A DNA stretch of 64,000 bases from Trematomus loennbergii (lineage: Eukaryota; Chordata; Actinopteri; Perciformes; Nototheniidae): contig JAAOOA010000086.1 of the NCBI GenBank assembly GCA_012861695.1, positions 5,687,885-5,751,884 of the forward strand. The letters run 5' to 3'. A program made the position numbers and the translations under genes. A model generated the notes under the pieces. It made no database searches, had not been told where the DNA came from, and saw only the letters and a program-made list of their open reading frames with translations. The number at the start of each line of letters is the position of its first letter. The stretch's first letter is position 1. Of this stretch, positions 12,101 to 27,100 are shown piece by piece.

Positions 12101-15100
12101 AGAGTTTCGCTTTTTGGAATAAAGGCATAGGGAACAGAAATCTAATTTAGCTTTTCGTTCCATCTCCAGTTTATCCGTTGTTGCTTTAAGGTTACTCAGC
12201 AATTAGGCATATTGTAACCAGATGGGACATTAAAGTAACCACTGCAGTTTGACTTAAACAAAACACATTTAGGGTCATTTAAGGACAACCTTTTTTTCTG
12301 AGCTCGAAATTAAAGCTACTTTTGTAATCTACATAAATGTACAACAAATATAATGCACAAGTATGTATGTAGTGAACCTTACCTTCATCAGGTGCTTGTT
12401 GACCCATTTTGTGAAAGTCTTTTTCTGAACTCTGTCCCGTTCATCTGTGGAGATCAAACAGAAACTCAGTTTAATTAAATGTGTCCATGCATTAGTTCTC
12501 TTTACACTATTCACGACAAATCATATATACATTACATTCACAGTGATTGTTTTCCAAAACATACCGGTTTATCAATGTCTAAGCTTCTCACAACCACTAA
12601 GATTTACCAAGTCACCCCCTCAGTGGGGTCAAGAACCATGAGTTAACGACCCCTGCTTTAGACAGCAGTTGGCAGTAAACATTATTAGTACTGTACATCC
12701 AAAAACAGTGTTAAAGTTCAACTTCAGTGAAACATCTCTTTGAAAAAAACTTTTATTTCCTTATTTAATCAAAGTTTGAGAAAGTCCTATACTGTAAATG
12801 AAAGAAACCAAAACAATGAAGGGAAGCCAACAGAAACTTTAAAAGATGCTTCAGGTGACACAGAAAGGGACTGCACTCCCTCTTGCTTTAAAAACAGTCC
12901 ATCAAAACCGAGAAAACGTGTCGTAAATGGTCAACAGTTAAACACCTCTACAGAAACATGTTCCACCATGTAACACTGGTTCCGTTTGGGTTTTGTAAAT
13001 CACAAACATACCAGCAGGTAATGTTTATGTTGTGCAACAGATGCAGTGTTCGGACCAAAAGGGAACAGAGAACCCAAAGAACACCACATCCCATGGTGCC
13101 AACGCCCATCAGGGTGGCATTGTGCCCATGACTCACAAACACGCTTGTGAACAGATAGGAGTAAAAACAGAAAAGTGAAATGAACCTCAAAAGCAGAGAA
13201 ATGATACCGGGTCATTTCCCACTGAATGCATGGCTTTGTATCTAGGATGAATCTGCAGAAAAACTCTCTTGTTTCTTCATGCAGTTAAATACAATATAGG
13301 AATCAAAGTCAGAGGAAACTAACATACGAGCTAAAAGAAATAGATTGACACAGAAAAGCAAAATTCCCTGATCTCTCTTAAAAAGAATGTGTTTGGTTGA
13401 CATTTGTAGCCTTGAGCGGCAGACAGAGCTATTGGTGTTTCCTTTCATCCCTGAAAGAATCTTTTGACATGAGGTGAGAGATATCCGCTCTCCCAAAGAA
13501 CATTATTGTTCGCTCATCTCGTTATGGCTGTGAGATAACTGCAAGTGTCACACTGAAGGAGACAACATGTTTATCTCTTCATCATTGAGTTTTCAAGCCC
13601 CTTCACATCTGACAGCAGCTGAGTTTGATAGGGTGAACAAAAGAAAGATAAAGTTAATACATTTTTCGGTTCATCTGTCAGATGATCGTTGATCTTTCGT
13701 CAGCACAGTTGACCAATTAAAAGGAGTAAAAAGCCATGACGCACAAAAGGGGTGTGGCCTGTTTGATAAAAGAGAGCCAGACGACCACCGCAAACAAAAG
13801 TCGATTCTATCATTTAAACATTAAACTATAACATTTCTTTATAATATCTAAAAACGTTCAATTGGTCTTTTTCTATGTTTCGATTTAAAGGGAAATACAG
13901 AAGACTTGCATGCCAGTAAAACTCCAACAATGTAAAGATGAAAGACTCTACCTTTCCTGTGATCCATGTTCCTGAGCATCCCCTGGTAGTGGGACTCCTC
14001 TATGAACACCCCGTCACTCGCCACACTGTCAGAGGAGTAGTTTTGGAATTTGCGCTCCATCTCTGTGCTGGCCTTATCTCAGTAATCACAAACAAATCAG
14101 AAGCCTCTGCAGGTTTAGGAGTTGTTGTCTACTTCCACTTCTTCTTATTGCCTGAAACCCTCTCCACAGCCCTGTAGTTAAGTGGGAGTGTTCACTGATT
14201 CTGTTCCTGAGTCTTACTCCCTTTTTTCCTCCCTTTGCTTCTCTGACATTCTATGCTCCTATTTCTTTTTTTCTCCAGCCCTTGCAAAATGCCTGCCTGC
14301 GGGCTATGTTGTCAGAAGCTGTCATTTACAGTGATCTGTGGAGAGAGAGGGAAGATTCTCCCCCAGGCCCAGCCCTGTTATGTACACCCCGACCCCACCC
14401 ATCAAACCACACCTCATGAAAGACCCTCACTGAGCACCACACCACACCAACACCGATTACATACAAATGCACAGATATGGAGACCTCAACCACCATATGC
14501 CTATCTTTTACAGTTGCATTGATATTTAACTTAGGATATGTTGAGCAACAGGAGAGGGTTTTTTTGCACGTTGCATATGTCTTGCACAACTGACAAAAAT
14601 ACTCGTTTTTTGTGAGTGTTCCAGATTAGCCTTTATTAGAGGGACAGTTCTGAAAGGGGGAGATAGAGGGGACGAAATGCGTAAAGGGACCGCTAGCCGG
14701 ATTTGAACCTGGGTCTGGGTACTGAGCCCCAGTACATGGGTACATGGGCCGGCCGCTCTAACCACTGACTAATACAGCAGCCCAAACGTATGTTCTTAAA
14801 AGGACTTTATAATATAGGTCTGAATAAGGGGACATCGCCTCTTATAGACCAACGTTTACAGAAAGCTTTTAACCCCAACTGAACTCCACATGGGCAGGCT
14901 AGCAGTCGCCAGTGTTGTGTCTGAGGCTGAAGGCTGCACCGAACACCACAGATCATCAAAGAGAGTCCTGTTCCTGAACAAAGAGGAGACCAGGCAGTGG
15001 AAACAACGTCCGCGGCCATTTCTCGACATGGTACAATCACATGAAACCCTCGAGCATGAGCTCTCTGCCTCCATCAGGACACAATTACAGGAAGAACTGG

Positions 15101-18100
15101 CATGGAGGATTTGTTTCCGTACATAAGAGAGACAGCCAGGGTTTGTTTTGGAATGGGGGGGGTTGTATATGGCAGAGAATCGAGTGGCAGGAAGAATAGA
15201 AGCACTTACAAATCGCTAATGAGAACCACCTGCAATGTTTTACTTGAAGCGTTTGGCTTGGACTTGAATAAAAGCTTCTGTTGAGCTAGTTAGTGAAAAA
15301 CGTTCAAAAAGAGAAACCACACTGCTGCACAGAATGATCCCAGACACAAAGCAGCGATGGCTCTGGAGTGGACTGGACAGAGTGCGTCAATGTGCATGAG
15401 GGGTACAAGAAAAGGAGAATTGTTCTATTTCATGTACATATAACTTCAATCCGTCTGTTCAGCTGTACAAATGATGTCCAATGAACACTCCGAACTAGGA
15501 ATGCACGATATACTGTACACTGTCACGATAACTCACCGCTGATAATGAGAAATGGTATTATCATGTATTATTCCAGAAACTGAATTATAGATCATAAATT
15601 ATCGGCCGAAAATATGAAGCCCAAACACTTTAATTGACTTAACAGACGAGGCATATAAACACTTCACCGAGTACAGTATGTGGTATGTGGTATTTGCCTT
15701 TAAATGTTATTGCAATCCTCCAATAAACAAAGTGCTGAATTACAAAAACAGAGAACAAGTCGTCTCCAGCGTGGACCTTTGTTTCACAACAACAACAAAA
15801 ACCTTTTTGGTAATCAGTCTTATAGGATGTGTAAGAACTGGTTGTATTTGTGTTTCCAGTTTTAGAATACAGTATAAATATTTCTCCCTTCCCAATATAA
15901 TAGTCTATCAAATTCTCAGTTTCTGAGCAAGTTTTTTAGGGTACTTTACAACAAATGTAACAATATTGATGTCAGTGAGTTTGGTTTGGCTAGGTCAGAG
16001 CTTTGGAATACTTAATCATCCATGTCTGCTCATTACATCTTAGTATTTCTAAAGTTTGGAGTGCAAAAACGACAGAATATGATATTCTTTTCAAAATACA
16101 AAATCCTACATTTATTGGTTATCTTAATCTTAGCTTCTTTTGAGCTAGTAACTAAAACATTTTCAAAATGAGTATTTGGCGGCATGTGCCTTTAAATTGG
16201 GTTTCCGAACGCCAATAGATACAGAGAAGAAGTAGATAGTGGTTGTCAGAAGTGATTAGACCCCTAAGGTGCGTATAAAGTACAGGTTATTAACTTATTT
16301 TAAAAATACAAAAAGGTGAAATGATTGGTTCATCAACCATCGGTATTAGCCATGACCGGTATCTTTATCTGTTATTGAGATCAGCTGTAAATAATCCATA
16401 TTGTGCATGCATAGTGTGGTTTGCACACAGCACTGCTGTTTTTACAAGTTAAGCATTCCGCTGCTCTCACCTCCACCCTAGCACATACATGTCCCATAAA
16501 TACCTGGAACACCTTTCACCCTTGGGAGCATCTATCTTCCGTGCAGATACTGACATAAGAGTGTTCAGAGAGGGATTTTTTGAATGCCTACACAGGGAGG
16601 TGGCTTGTCGGGGCTTGAGGAGTAGACCTGCATTTTACTCTATCTGGGTATAGGTGCTAACAAATTATATGTAGGATGTAAGGTGTCTATGAAAGCCTGT
16701 ATTTGTTTACAATACTGTTTTCCTTGCATTCCTTGTACAAATCATTGGCTGCCAAATACTAAATTGCGCTGAGGTCAGCTGATTGATGAGTTTTTGACTT
16801 GAAACCCAATTTTGTGCAATGTTGAATAAGTATCAAGTGCCTTTAATGTGATGCAGTTAGGTAACTTTCAAATATATTGGTCCTATCAACACAGTGCTTT
16901 ACCGTGTAGATTGTTTCCCTGTTTCTGATCACATGCAGTGATAAACCGAGCAGTGCGAGCTGATAGGAGTTTTACGATGACAGTTCTGGCGTGAGAAGCA
17001 CACAGGTCTGTGCATTCCTGAGGGCGCGCCCACCCTCCTCGCAGACAGGGGGAGCCGCCTCTGTGAGATAACACCACCCCAATCAAACGAACCTGCCTGC
17101 CTGCTAAACTGTGCAAGTGACAGCATGCGGTGGCAGTCCCAGCGAGGACAGGAATGTTAACTAACAGCGAGGATCATCTGGATAGCAGGTCGTGATGGCG
17201 TTATGGTGCAGGGATGATGGTATGAGAGTTGGACAGATCAGGGAAGAACTGTGCCAAGCAGAGGAATGAAAGCCCCGGGGAATTATGGGGCAGATCCAAC
17301 CTGGCAGTGAAGACAGTATAAAAGCATGTGCTACACAGATGAGACTAAGCCCGGTCTGTTATTGAAAGGTGTTTAAAGGAGAAAAATGTAACTTTTTACA
17401 AAATGCAGATGGATAATAAACTCATGAATTCAAAAAGCAACAACACTGAGGCATTTTGCAGTCCTCAATGTTGCCCACATTGTGTGTTCTCTCCATAATT
17501 AAAGAGGGCTGATGACTGAAAGTCACTTTTGCAATAGGAGTAACATTTTAAGGCAGTATGCATTCATAAGCACTTGTAATTAGCCACACATGGTGTTTAC
17601 ACTCTTGCGGTTATGAAAATATGAGGACTAGATCATTCCTGGATTTATGATCTTCACATGTGACAATTAAAAAGATGATGAGGTTGTTGCTCAACACAGT
17701 TTGTCTCCCTCTTCTGTTGGAAAGGCTGCACTACAAAACATAAGAAAAGTATGAATATATGTAATAATCCTATTATAATATTTTAAAGTGTAACTAGAAG
17801 CAGACAGACAGACCAAGAAAGTGCAAGTCCAGTGGAGCCCGGCAGTGTTGACTCGTGGACAGTCACTTACACATGTGGGGAGAGTGACTTGTGAGTGAGT
17901 GGTTGCCATGACAACACAGCCAAAACACACAGAAGCTGTGAGTTGGTCAGCGTGACGTTTACAGAGGAAAGGTTTTGGCCACAAACCTCCAGAGGGCTCT
18001 TGCGTTGCAGTTCTGTGAGAAACCCTTTTTTTCTCCGTCCTAAACTAAAAGTCCATGGAAATCTAGACATTCATATAATCAGTGGCTGAGTAGAACAAAC

Positions 18101-21100
18101 ATGTTGTAATTGCTTCCAGACTGAATGTTTACGCAGTTTTTGTCTGTTAGTGTATTAACATCAGAGCTCATCACATATTTCCTCTAGACTGCACACCTCC
18201 GTTTGACTTTGTAATAAAGGGACCATTAAACACCATCAAAATGGTTTGTTAGCCAAAAGCTGCACCTAACAATCTTCTTATCATTTTTTATTAATATGGT
18301 AATTATTTCTTGTTAAATCTCTTTTTAAACATTCCAAGAGCCAAAGCTTACATATTTAAATAACTTGTTTTGTCTAAGAGACCCGAAGCCTAAAGAGGTT
18401 CATTTAAGAAGCTTTTCCTGGGGAGCATTTTTGCATGTGGAAATACTTTAACAAATGGAATGATTATGAAATTAGCTGCAGCTTAATTTTCTGTAGTTCA
18501 ATATTAGTTTCAGCTCTTTATAACAGTACAGTTTACTCTAGGAGAGGAGAGGTAAACAAGATGTTGCAATCACTTACATAAACAAAATAATTTTTGTGTC
18601 AACTTCCTTCAAAAGTAAAATAAAAGTTACCAATAAATAGAACAACACAACGCTCCTAGCTTTTTTGACCCTCCGGGCTTTTCTGTACAGTGGGCGGAGG
18701 CATGTTAATGGTTAACATCATCACTACAGTAACCCAGCAGCCCCTCCCCACCACATCGTCCTCCTTTTACAGGCGCGGAGAGATGGAGACGGCGGCTCGC
18801 TCAGACCTACCTGCGCAGCACATCCTGCTGTACAGAAGAGGCCCCACTTCCCCGCAGCTCATCTCGTGGATGTAATTAGTTCGTCGGTATATCATTTCCA
18901 GCTCCATGCCTCCGCACCAGGACGGCACCGCAGCGCGCATCGTATCCTCCACTCCCGCCATCCCGGCGTGTGTTTGTGCCGCGCGTAAAGCAACAGCTCA
19001 GGACTCTCCAGAAAACGCCCCCTCTTTTGCGTTTTTCTCTTGATCGTTACCAGCCCTCAAAACTTTCCCCTCTCCCCTATCCGAGCCACACGGAGGACAC
19101 AAACACAGGGTCGTGTCAGATTGCAGATACTTTGTCACAAGCCCGGCCCACTTTTCTTCTGTTTAGTGAGCGGAGTTATGTTCTGCTCCATCCTGCTCGC
19201 CTTCGTGCGTAAAGAGTGTTATAAAGATGTGTGCCATTGAAACGCGCCTGGGAGGGACTTCCCCGAAATAAACAGAGCGGAGTGCTGTATGTGTGCTGCC
19301 GAGGACCACACGATATCCCTATTTTAGCATCTGCGCCTCTTCCCACGTTACATAACCCCTCCAAGTCCCCTCAATGCGAAACAGAATCGAAGATCACTTC
19401 TGGGAAGACGCATTTTATTTGATTATTACAAACAGCGAGTGACGCTCCTTTCTATTGTCCCTCTGAGGCTGTCACAGGGCAGAGTGCAGGTTAGCACGGG
19501 GAAATAAATTATCACTTTCCCAGCGTGCAGAACAGCTGCAGGGTCATAAATAACTCAACATTGTGTAGGAGTCGTGTTTTCTTTTTTTTTCTCAGCGCAA
19601 CATTTGGAAATAGTTCACATTCACATTGGCCTATTTTCAAGTTAAGGGAGCAACCATCGTGATAGTAAATATGTCATGTTAAGTACAATCAGGCTATTGG
19701 AATGTAGTAATAAAATAACACATCGAGAGCTTTTCAGCAACTAAAGTTCACAGAACTTGTACAAACAGTCGTCTGTAAATGTCCCGTCAGTACCAGAGAA
19801 GTTTAAACAATATTGAGAATATGTCAATTGTCTGAACTGTTAGTTACAAACGCACAGAAACTTAGCTCTTTATTAAAAAAATATGTAATTATTATTTAGT
19901 AATTATCTTGGTTGTTACACATAGTGTGCAGCAGGGACGTGCACAGACATTTTGGGGGGCAGGTGCTCAAGTGAGAAAAAGGGCACTTCCCATAATCATT
20001 TATAAAAAAAAATGTAAAACAAAAAGTTAAATATAGTTGCACATCTCTGACTTACTGACCAATTTATTTTAAAACCCTCACACTCACGTAATTGTTTAAT
20101 ACTCAACAGAATTCTACAAAATAATCAGCTAACACAGAGACAATGGTCTTCTTTGGTATTCACTACGCACAAGAGCAGACAACAAACTAGTACAATTAAT
20201 AGTTATTAAATGAGCAGCCAACAATCAAAATTATGAAGTTACTGTTTAAGGACATTACAGGCAAAAATATCGTTTTTTCATGTACTTGTTATTTTGGTCT
20301 ATTTTGCTTCCATGTTTTCTTTCACTCTAATGGAAATAAAACTTCCAAGAAACACATAAATGGTGTTCGTTTTATACCATGTCTGAATTCATCTATAGAT
20401 TTAAAGCTAATCTGCATTTAAACATAACATTTCAGGGGAAAATACTGACTTGACGTAAGTAACTATCTGGGGAAGTTGTGAGGTGTGTGTTTTTTTGTTT
20501 TATCCTTTTCACCTGCAATGCCTTGGTAACTGCATTGAAATTAGCGCATTTTAATTAGGCCTAGTTAACGCCTAATTTGCATATGAATGTGGCGATTGTA
20601 ATGACGTTATTAGATACACATTTTACTGTATTCACTTTAACTGTCTCCCCTTAAGTACAGTACATTAGCCTGTATGCCCATGATAAATTGCCTTAGCTAA
20701 ACCTTGAGCTAAAGTAACTTATCCATTAGCAAGTAGCCTACCTTAGTCAACTATATTTGTTATTGTCTTTTAGCTGATTAGCTGTAACTCGAGGCACTGG
20801 CAGTTTAGTAATTTGTTCATCACCACTCACCTTCAAAATAAGCCAAGAAAAGCCGGCATAACATGAGACAGTAAAGTGGGAGGTGCTGCTACCTGTCTGT
20901 CTGAAAGGACTGCCGATGTCCGCACCGCAGGAGACGTGGAGGGAGGGAGGGAAGCTAAGGAACTTCACAGTCTAATCTCCCGACCTGATATTTTAATTTT
21001 GTATTCAATCAATATATTTTTGGAAAGGGAAACTGCGCAAACAGCAGTAGATATTCATTTATAAAAATGTAAAAAGGGGGGGAAAAGGGCACTTTCTCTG

Positions 21101-24100
21101 GAGGAAGAAAAAGGGCAGGGGCTCAAGCCCACTTTGATGTCTATGTGTGCACGTGCCTGGTGTGCAGTGTGCCTACATGATTTTCTTTAACAGACTTCAT
21201 TTTTTGCCTTTAAGGGGTCCATTTGATGCTTTTAGGGTCCTCCCTTTCCTGTAGTGTGTTCTACTGGTTTTGTGTGCATGTAAATGGTCTGCAAAGGCTC
21301 AAATCTGAAAGGTTCCCTCCAGAGAGATGTAACAATCGGGCTAGGGCTGCTCGATTATGGCAAAAATCATAATCACGATTATTTTGGTCAATATTGATAT
21401 CACGATTATTAAAAACGATTATTCATTGACTTTGAAAACATCAATTTATTGCACTTTTAAAAAATAAAAATGTGAACAGTATCTTTTTAACAGTTGATTA
21501 CCCTGAACTTTAAGTATAATTCAACTGCAAAGTATTCAGCTGAAGCCACATCTTTTTCAACTTCCCCACGGCATTTGTCATATAGGGCAGGCAGTGCAGA
21601 TCTGATGGCGTCGCGTAACGCTTGTCCATAGTGTTAGCCAGTTGCTTAAAGCCCTGGTTGCTAACCGTGCTAACTGGGCACATGTCTTTAGCTATGTAGA
21701 ATGTGATGGCATCTGTTATAGCTTTGTGTCTTTGCGAGCTGGTTGAGTAGGCCTATGGGCGTCCTTAATTGATGACTGTGATGTGGTGCATGAAGTCGAG
21801 GGGCACGCTCGTGAACTGTCAACCGGGGGGGGCTAACCAATCAGAGCAGTGGGCTCATCACAGATAAAATAAAGAACTTTCTGAACATTAAATCATGTAA
21901 ACATGTCACAGAAGGCACACAAAATACAAATATGTATAATGTAAATGTCTAAATTCATAATAGGGCCCTTTAACTATATTGGCACAAACATTTAAAGTTT
22001 GGTAGATGGGAATAAACCACATTTATTTCTGTTTTATTAGCTATAGCCTTTATGTAGTTTCAAATGTTCATGTGGATGTCAGTTTTATAAAACCGGTTTG
22101 TATCTCTCACGATATTCAAAGTAGGAATGATAACTACCATGTCTGCTTGATTCAGGATCACAACACTGCAACAGCATAATGTTGCAGCAAAGCACAGCAG
22201 AGACAAAAGTCATATGACTTAAGCATATATTAGAATTCTTTAAAGACACAACAAATGTTCCACAGTTAAGTCTTTAATCTTAAAATAATGAATACTTAAG
22301 ATTGATGCAGGATGCATTTGCTTGAATGTTTGCAGGAGTTGGTGCCAATTTGACACCGTTACTGGTCCTCCTCCCTTAAACATAAACACAGATCAGAGCC
22401 AAGCTCCAGCCTCAGCATGGGCTCACAGAGCACAATGTGACAAGCCTTACTACAAGCTAGGTTTACCACAATGTGTTTTATGTTCTCTATAGTGAAGGGC
22501 ATGTAGGGACACGGTGGGCGTACTTTCTTTCAACAGCTCAATAACTGCATGTTTTTTTTCAGTTAAAACACAGCAGGCCATCCCCCCTCCTAAAGACTGT
22601 CATTAATGCCACAGGGAAAGGAGACAGGGAAGTGAGTCACAGCTGCTAACGGCCAGTCAAGATCTAAACTCAGCCCTACTATATGCAGCATGTGGTTTAG
22701 CAGAAACCAACGGCAGTCTGGTGGCTCCTCCATGAACATGGGAGCAGATTTGGGTGTGGCTTCCTCAATGGATTAAACATATTCAATTTTGTGCAGTAAA
22801 CAGAGCTTTTGGATCTTCAGAAAGCCTCGCAGTAAATCATTAACGGAAATCTCAAGATCGTATAGCGTTGAGGAGGAGGTCAAAATCAAAAGAAGCCTCA
22901 TGCAGAACTAAGAACAGTTGATTTATAGATAATCAATTAGTGTTAATCACTGTAATTATGATTGTAATTAAGAGAGATCCTAAAGATCAGCGTGAGGCCT
23001 CGTGAAGAGGAACCTTAGACCTCCTGCAGTTTGTTATGACTGTAACCAGGATACACAGTGCTGCGTCCCCGGTGTCGAGTTTACTACCATTAGCCGGACG
23101 CCATGTGTGGCACTGTGTGAGCTTTTTTTAAACCTGGCTTCGGGTTGAAATCCCTTTTACCTACTTTCACTGCGTCAAAGGCACCTTGCCGTGTGGATTA
23201 TAGCTGTAACTCACACAAGCTGTGTCCTTATATCCAGCACGTGACACTGCAGATGTTTGGAAGTGTGGTCATTGTTTACATTCAGGGTCCAGTACACGCA
23301 GAAAGACAAAAAATCAATAGCCACACCTCCCTTTTCTGTTGAAAATACATCATTAAAGTTCTGGGAATAGGAAATATGAGCAGTGTGCTCCTATTGTCTG
23401 CACTGCGGCAGATACAGCTGAAAGCAGATCTCTTCAAATGTAAATTGGCTGGATATTGACGGAAGGTAGAGATAGTACGCAGCCTAGTTTTGCAATGCAA
23501 TGTTTGCCCGCAATTTACCAGTCAAACCACTCTTCCAGGCAACGTTTATTTGATCAGTGCTTTGACTTTGCACGGTTTACAAAACATACAGCTCAAAAGA
23601 CAGAGAGGAGAAATCTGTTTTAAATGCCTCTTGCTTTTGTTCCATTACTTTTGAAGGCATACAAAGCCTTTTGGGAGAACATTTTGGGTCTGTTTTCTCG
23701 CTGATGACTTGACACTGCTATAAAAAATGATCATGCTGTCATAATAAACTCAGGCAAGTCAGTGTTGTGAAAACCTCTCTTATCTACTCGAGGTGTGTCC
23801 TCCTCGACTTCCTTGTGCAGTTTATTACCAGACCCAGACCACTGGGAGCGATAAGGGAAAAGACAGTGCCTGCCTTCAGTTTAGCAAAACAACCAAAACC
23901 CTTTCAGTATGGTGTGACTGATACGACAAACACTTTACAACTGGATTGAAGTGTAAAGCAGGTAGAGGTTTTGTGATGTGACCTGAGGCTACTTTAATGT
24001 TTTAAGCTGCCTCATTGTCCTAAGTACATTTTATGAATTGTTTTCAAGTGTCTGTTGACCAAACTGGTTTTTCACAATGCTTTCAGGAAGGAAAATAAAC

Positions 24101-27100
24101 ACTTGCACTTTATCTAGAGCTGCAGACTGAGACATTTAACTCTGGGTGTGTCCCCTGCAGGTGTATTTGACAGCTGCCATTGTGCAAGGCTGTGTCAACA
24201 GTAAAAACAAAAAAAAGAGGGCCTTTGTGAGGTGTGTCTGGTGACATGTTAGCCACTGGTGCCTGCAGTAACCTTGAGGCTTTTCAGTGGGTCGAACAGA
24301 GATTAATTGTTTTTCCATGTCAGCTTTTTTTGGACATGTGAAGAGGATATGCAAATGCTTTAAAACCATTCCAAGAAACCAGTAGAACTGGATTATTGAT
24401 ACATGAGTAAACACCAACTAGTTAAGGGCTTAATCTCACATCAAGTCACCTTAAGGGAACCACACAACTGAAGCCGCGTTTCTATTTAGACAGAACTTGG
24501 ATGAAGCAATTAAAAAAACACTATTCAAGGAAAAACCCCAGCATATAGGAGAAAGTTGATGCTGAGATGTGCACATCAGAGCTCTGACTAAGCCGAAACC
24601 CCCGGAATACTCCGACTCTGACGTCATCACATTACAGCCAGCATTTAAAGGGTTAACTGCAACACATCCATACCACAGGAAACCCAGTCCCAGAAAGAGG
24701 GGGTGTGAGGAAGAGAGGAGAAGGAGTGTGCGCCACAAAAACACAGCAGAGAGGAGCAGGGTCGACGGACGACAACAGCCGGCAAGAAGCTATTTGCACA
24801 GAAAAAAAACCTTTGATCTGCTCTCTAAAAGGCACAGTTGTTTCTCTTAAAGAGAGCCTCGCGGCGATGACTTTTCTTACCTTGCTTCTTCCGTACTCTC
24901 CACTGCCAGGCAAGGATTAAGGTAAAAACATGGCCCACAACCACCAGGGCTGGGAACACGTAAGGGGGGCTTACCGGCATCGGGCCTGGTATAAAGTGGA
25001 GAGTTCCAGGCTCTGAAGACAGACGGGAGGGCTGAGGAATGGGAGGGTGCGGGGGGGGTTGAAAGGTGAGGGAGAGTGGAGGGAGGGGGGTGTGCGGCTA
25101 GGGGTGTGATGCCATCCTGGACTTTAAAAGAAGCCACGCAGCCAAGTTGTCCGCGACTTTTTACAAGAGAGAAGATTGGCAGAGCACCCCTCCCTCTCCT
25201 CTCACCGCTGTGACTCAGTCCTCTGGCAGAAGTGGCCGATATTCCTCCCTCCCCCTTTTCCTCCTATAGTTTACTCTAACAATTCCTCTTCTTCTTTTCT
25301 ACAGACTAGTTATTTCAAAATGTACTTTAATTTCCCCAGCATGAGCCACTTTGCAGCTTTTTAAGGGGTTAAAAGAAGTGTTGTCCTTCTTGACGGCTCA
25401 AGTGACTCCGCTGGTTTTGCTAGAGGAACTGGCTCGCTGCTTTCTCCACTCGCTGCACCCTATCTGCGGGAGTTAATAATATATGAGGCTGTTTTGTGTA
25501 ACACACACACACACGCACAAAACACTCTCTCCAGTCAGTCTTGATAAGGAAAACTTAGTACGAGGGAAGTAGACCTTGAGCCACTGTCAAAGTTTCCAAC
25601 TCATTCACCCTACCGTATATTATTTTCTTTTACCCACCAAAAGTTATTTTCCACCATGGTTTACGAGTCATACAGTAGATCATCCAAGGCCTCCCTCCCT
25701 TACAAATGTCTATACTGAAGCCATAGCTCCCCATTTTATTTTTCCACTGCACAGTATACCAAGCCACTATCAATTCATCCTCATTATGCAACTTCTCTAT
25801 GTTCCCTAGATGGTAATTGCTTCCTTATGCTTGGACAGCCTGGCTTATAAGCTTCCCAGAGACCTATTTTACTGCATACACAAAGCATTTTACATATCTC
25901 CCTTAGAATTAACCCTAAAAATCAGAGAGAGCTTTGCATTCTCCCTTTGGGCAAGTTATTAAAACACTGAAAAGTCTTGAAGGAAAACGCAGACACCACT
26001 TTTTTATGATTTTGACATTTTCAAACCTGTTATTCATCTATAATTACAAGCTTTGTGTCACTGTGTGATTACCAGTAAATTCCTCTCTAAGCTTTTCACC
26101 TGGTTCTCCCAGCAACATGGCTTTTGTGTGCAGTGCTATCTCAGTGCATGGAACTATGCAATGACTAGAAGCCCTTGACACTTGAAGGATTTTTTCTCAT
26201 AACTGTAACAGCAAAAATAACCCATACAATACCAGTTTACATCACAGTTGAGACATCAAAACCATTTCTTGCTGCGGGCAAAATGGCATCTGCCAGAGTG
26301 TCTGTTGTCGGAACATAAGTTGGTGTGCACCTTAGAAACAGTGTCACGCGGAAACCTAACACCAGGACCGGTGACATGATCACACATCGGAGGCAATGCC
26401 ACACGCCAGCCGTGCCTCGTAAAGCAGGCCAAAATAGATAATAGAAGTTAGACCTCGAGCTGTCTTTTGCATTACCAAAGGGTCCTTGAATGTACAGAGG
26501 AGAATTCAGAATAGTCTTCTGATGTACAGGCCTTGACCTAGAAGGAAAACATTATAAAGGGGTCAAAACGCTAGCAAAACTTGTTAAACAATTCTACCAA
26601 CACTAATGTGTTGCTTGTGCCTTTAATTGGGGATTGTGCTGGCCTTTGATAAACTGTTAAGCACATTATGACAGAGTAGAGTGACTCAATTGAAAGCTGT
26701 CTCAAAAGTATAGCAGTGGGAAACAGAGTCTTCGTTCACTTGCAACAGAACAGAGATTTTGATCTGAAATGTTGGCAGATCACTCTGGGGGAGAGTTTAT
26801 ATGATCCCAGTTATAAAACGCCAACCAAATCCCCAAAGCCTTTGAAACTGGCAGCTCAAATTGGCAATTATGTACCGTGAAGACTGAGAAAAGGGAATAA
26901 AACGGAGGGAGAAGTACAGATGTCTGGAATCAATTCTTTCCACCACTCCTTCATGGGAGGAGTCAGCCCCCTCCCACTCACATGGTATGTGTTTGGTCAA
27001 TGATTCCCATATTGTGATACATACTCTGCATACCCACACGGAGGCAATAAAACTGAACTTCACAGCCAAAAAACAGTCCGTTTGGTACACAAAGCTCAGT

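Noticed and set aside
12002..12202. Minus-strand open frame with a GTGAGT donor upstream of exon 2alpha.
   Set aside because: The donor is in phase 0 and the frame lies downstream of exon 2, so it cannot be joined as a first exon; no homology.
25..12444. MACF1 or dystonin as the identity of the CH-domain exons.
   Set aside because: [21 protein letters not shown], the micro-exons 2alpha and 3alpha and the first exons are plectin-specific.
14690..14783. tRNA gene.
   Set aside because: A- and B-box are present, but the stem pairing is poor and a SINE body with TAATAAAGGC tail follows.
20818..20860. A further plec-like first exon: ATG, 11 codons ([11 protein letters not shown]), a G and donor GTGAGT, in the right phase.
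   Set aside because: It lies inside the hAT-like element 19932-21159, so the match is probably chance or belongs to the transposon. It also shows that the phase rule alone can give false positives.
24653..24913. Open frame across exon 1b starting at TTG.
   Set aside because: Wrong frame; the frame with ATG at 24980 has homology to plectin 1b and the correct donor phase.
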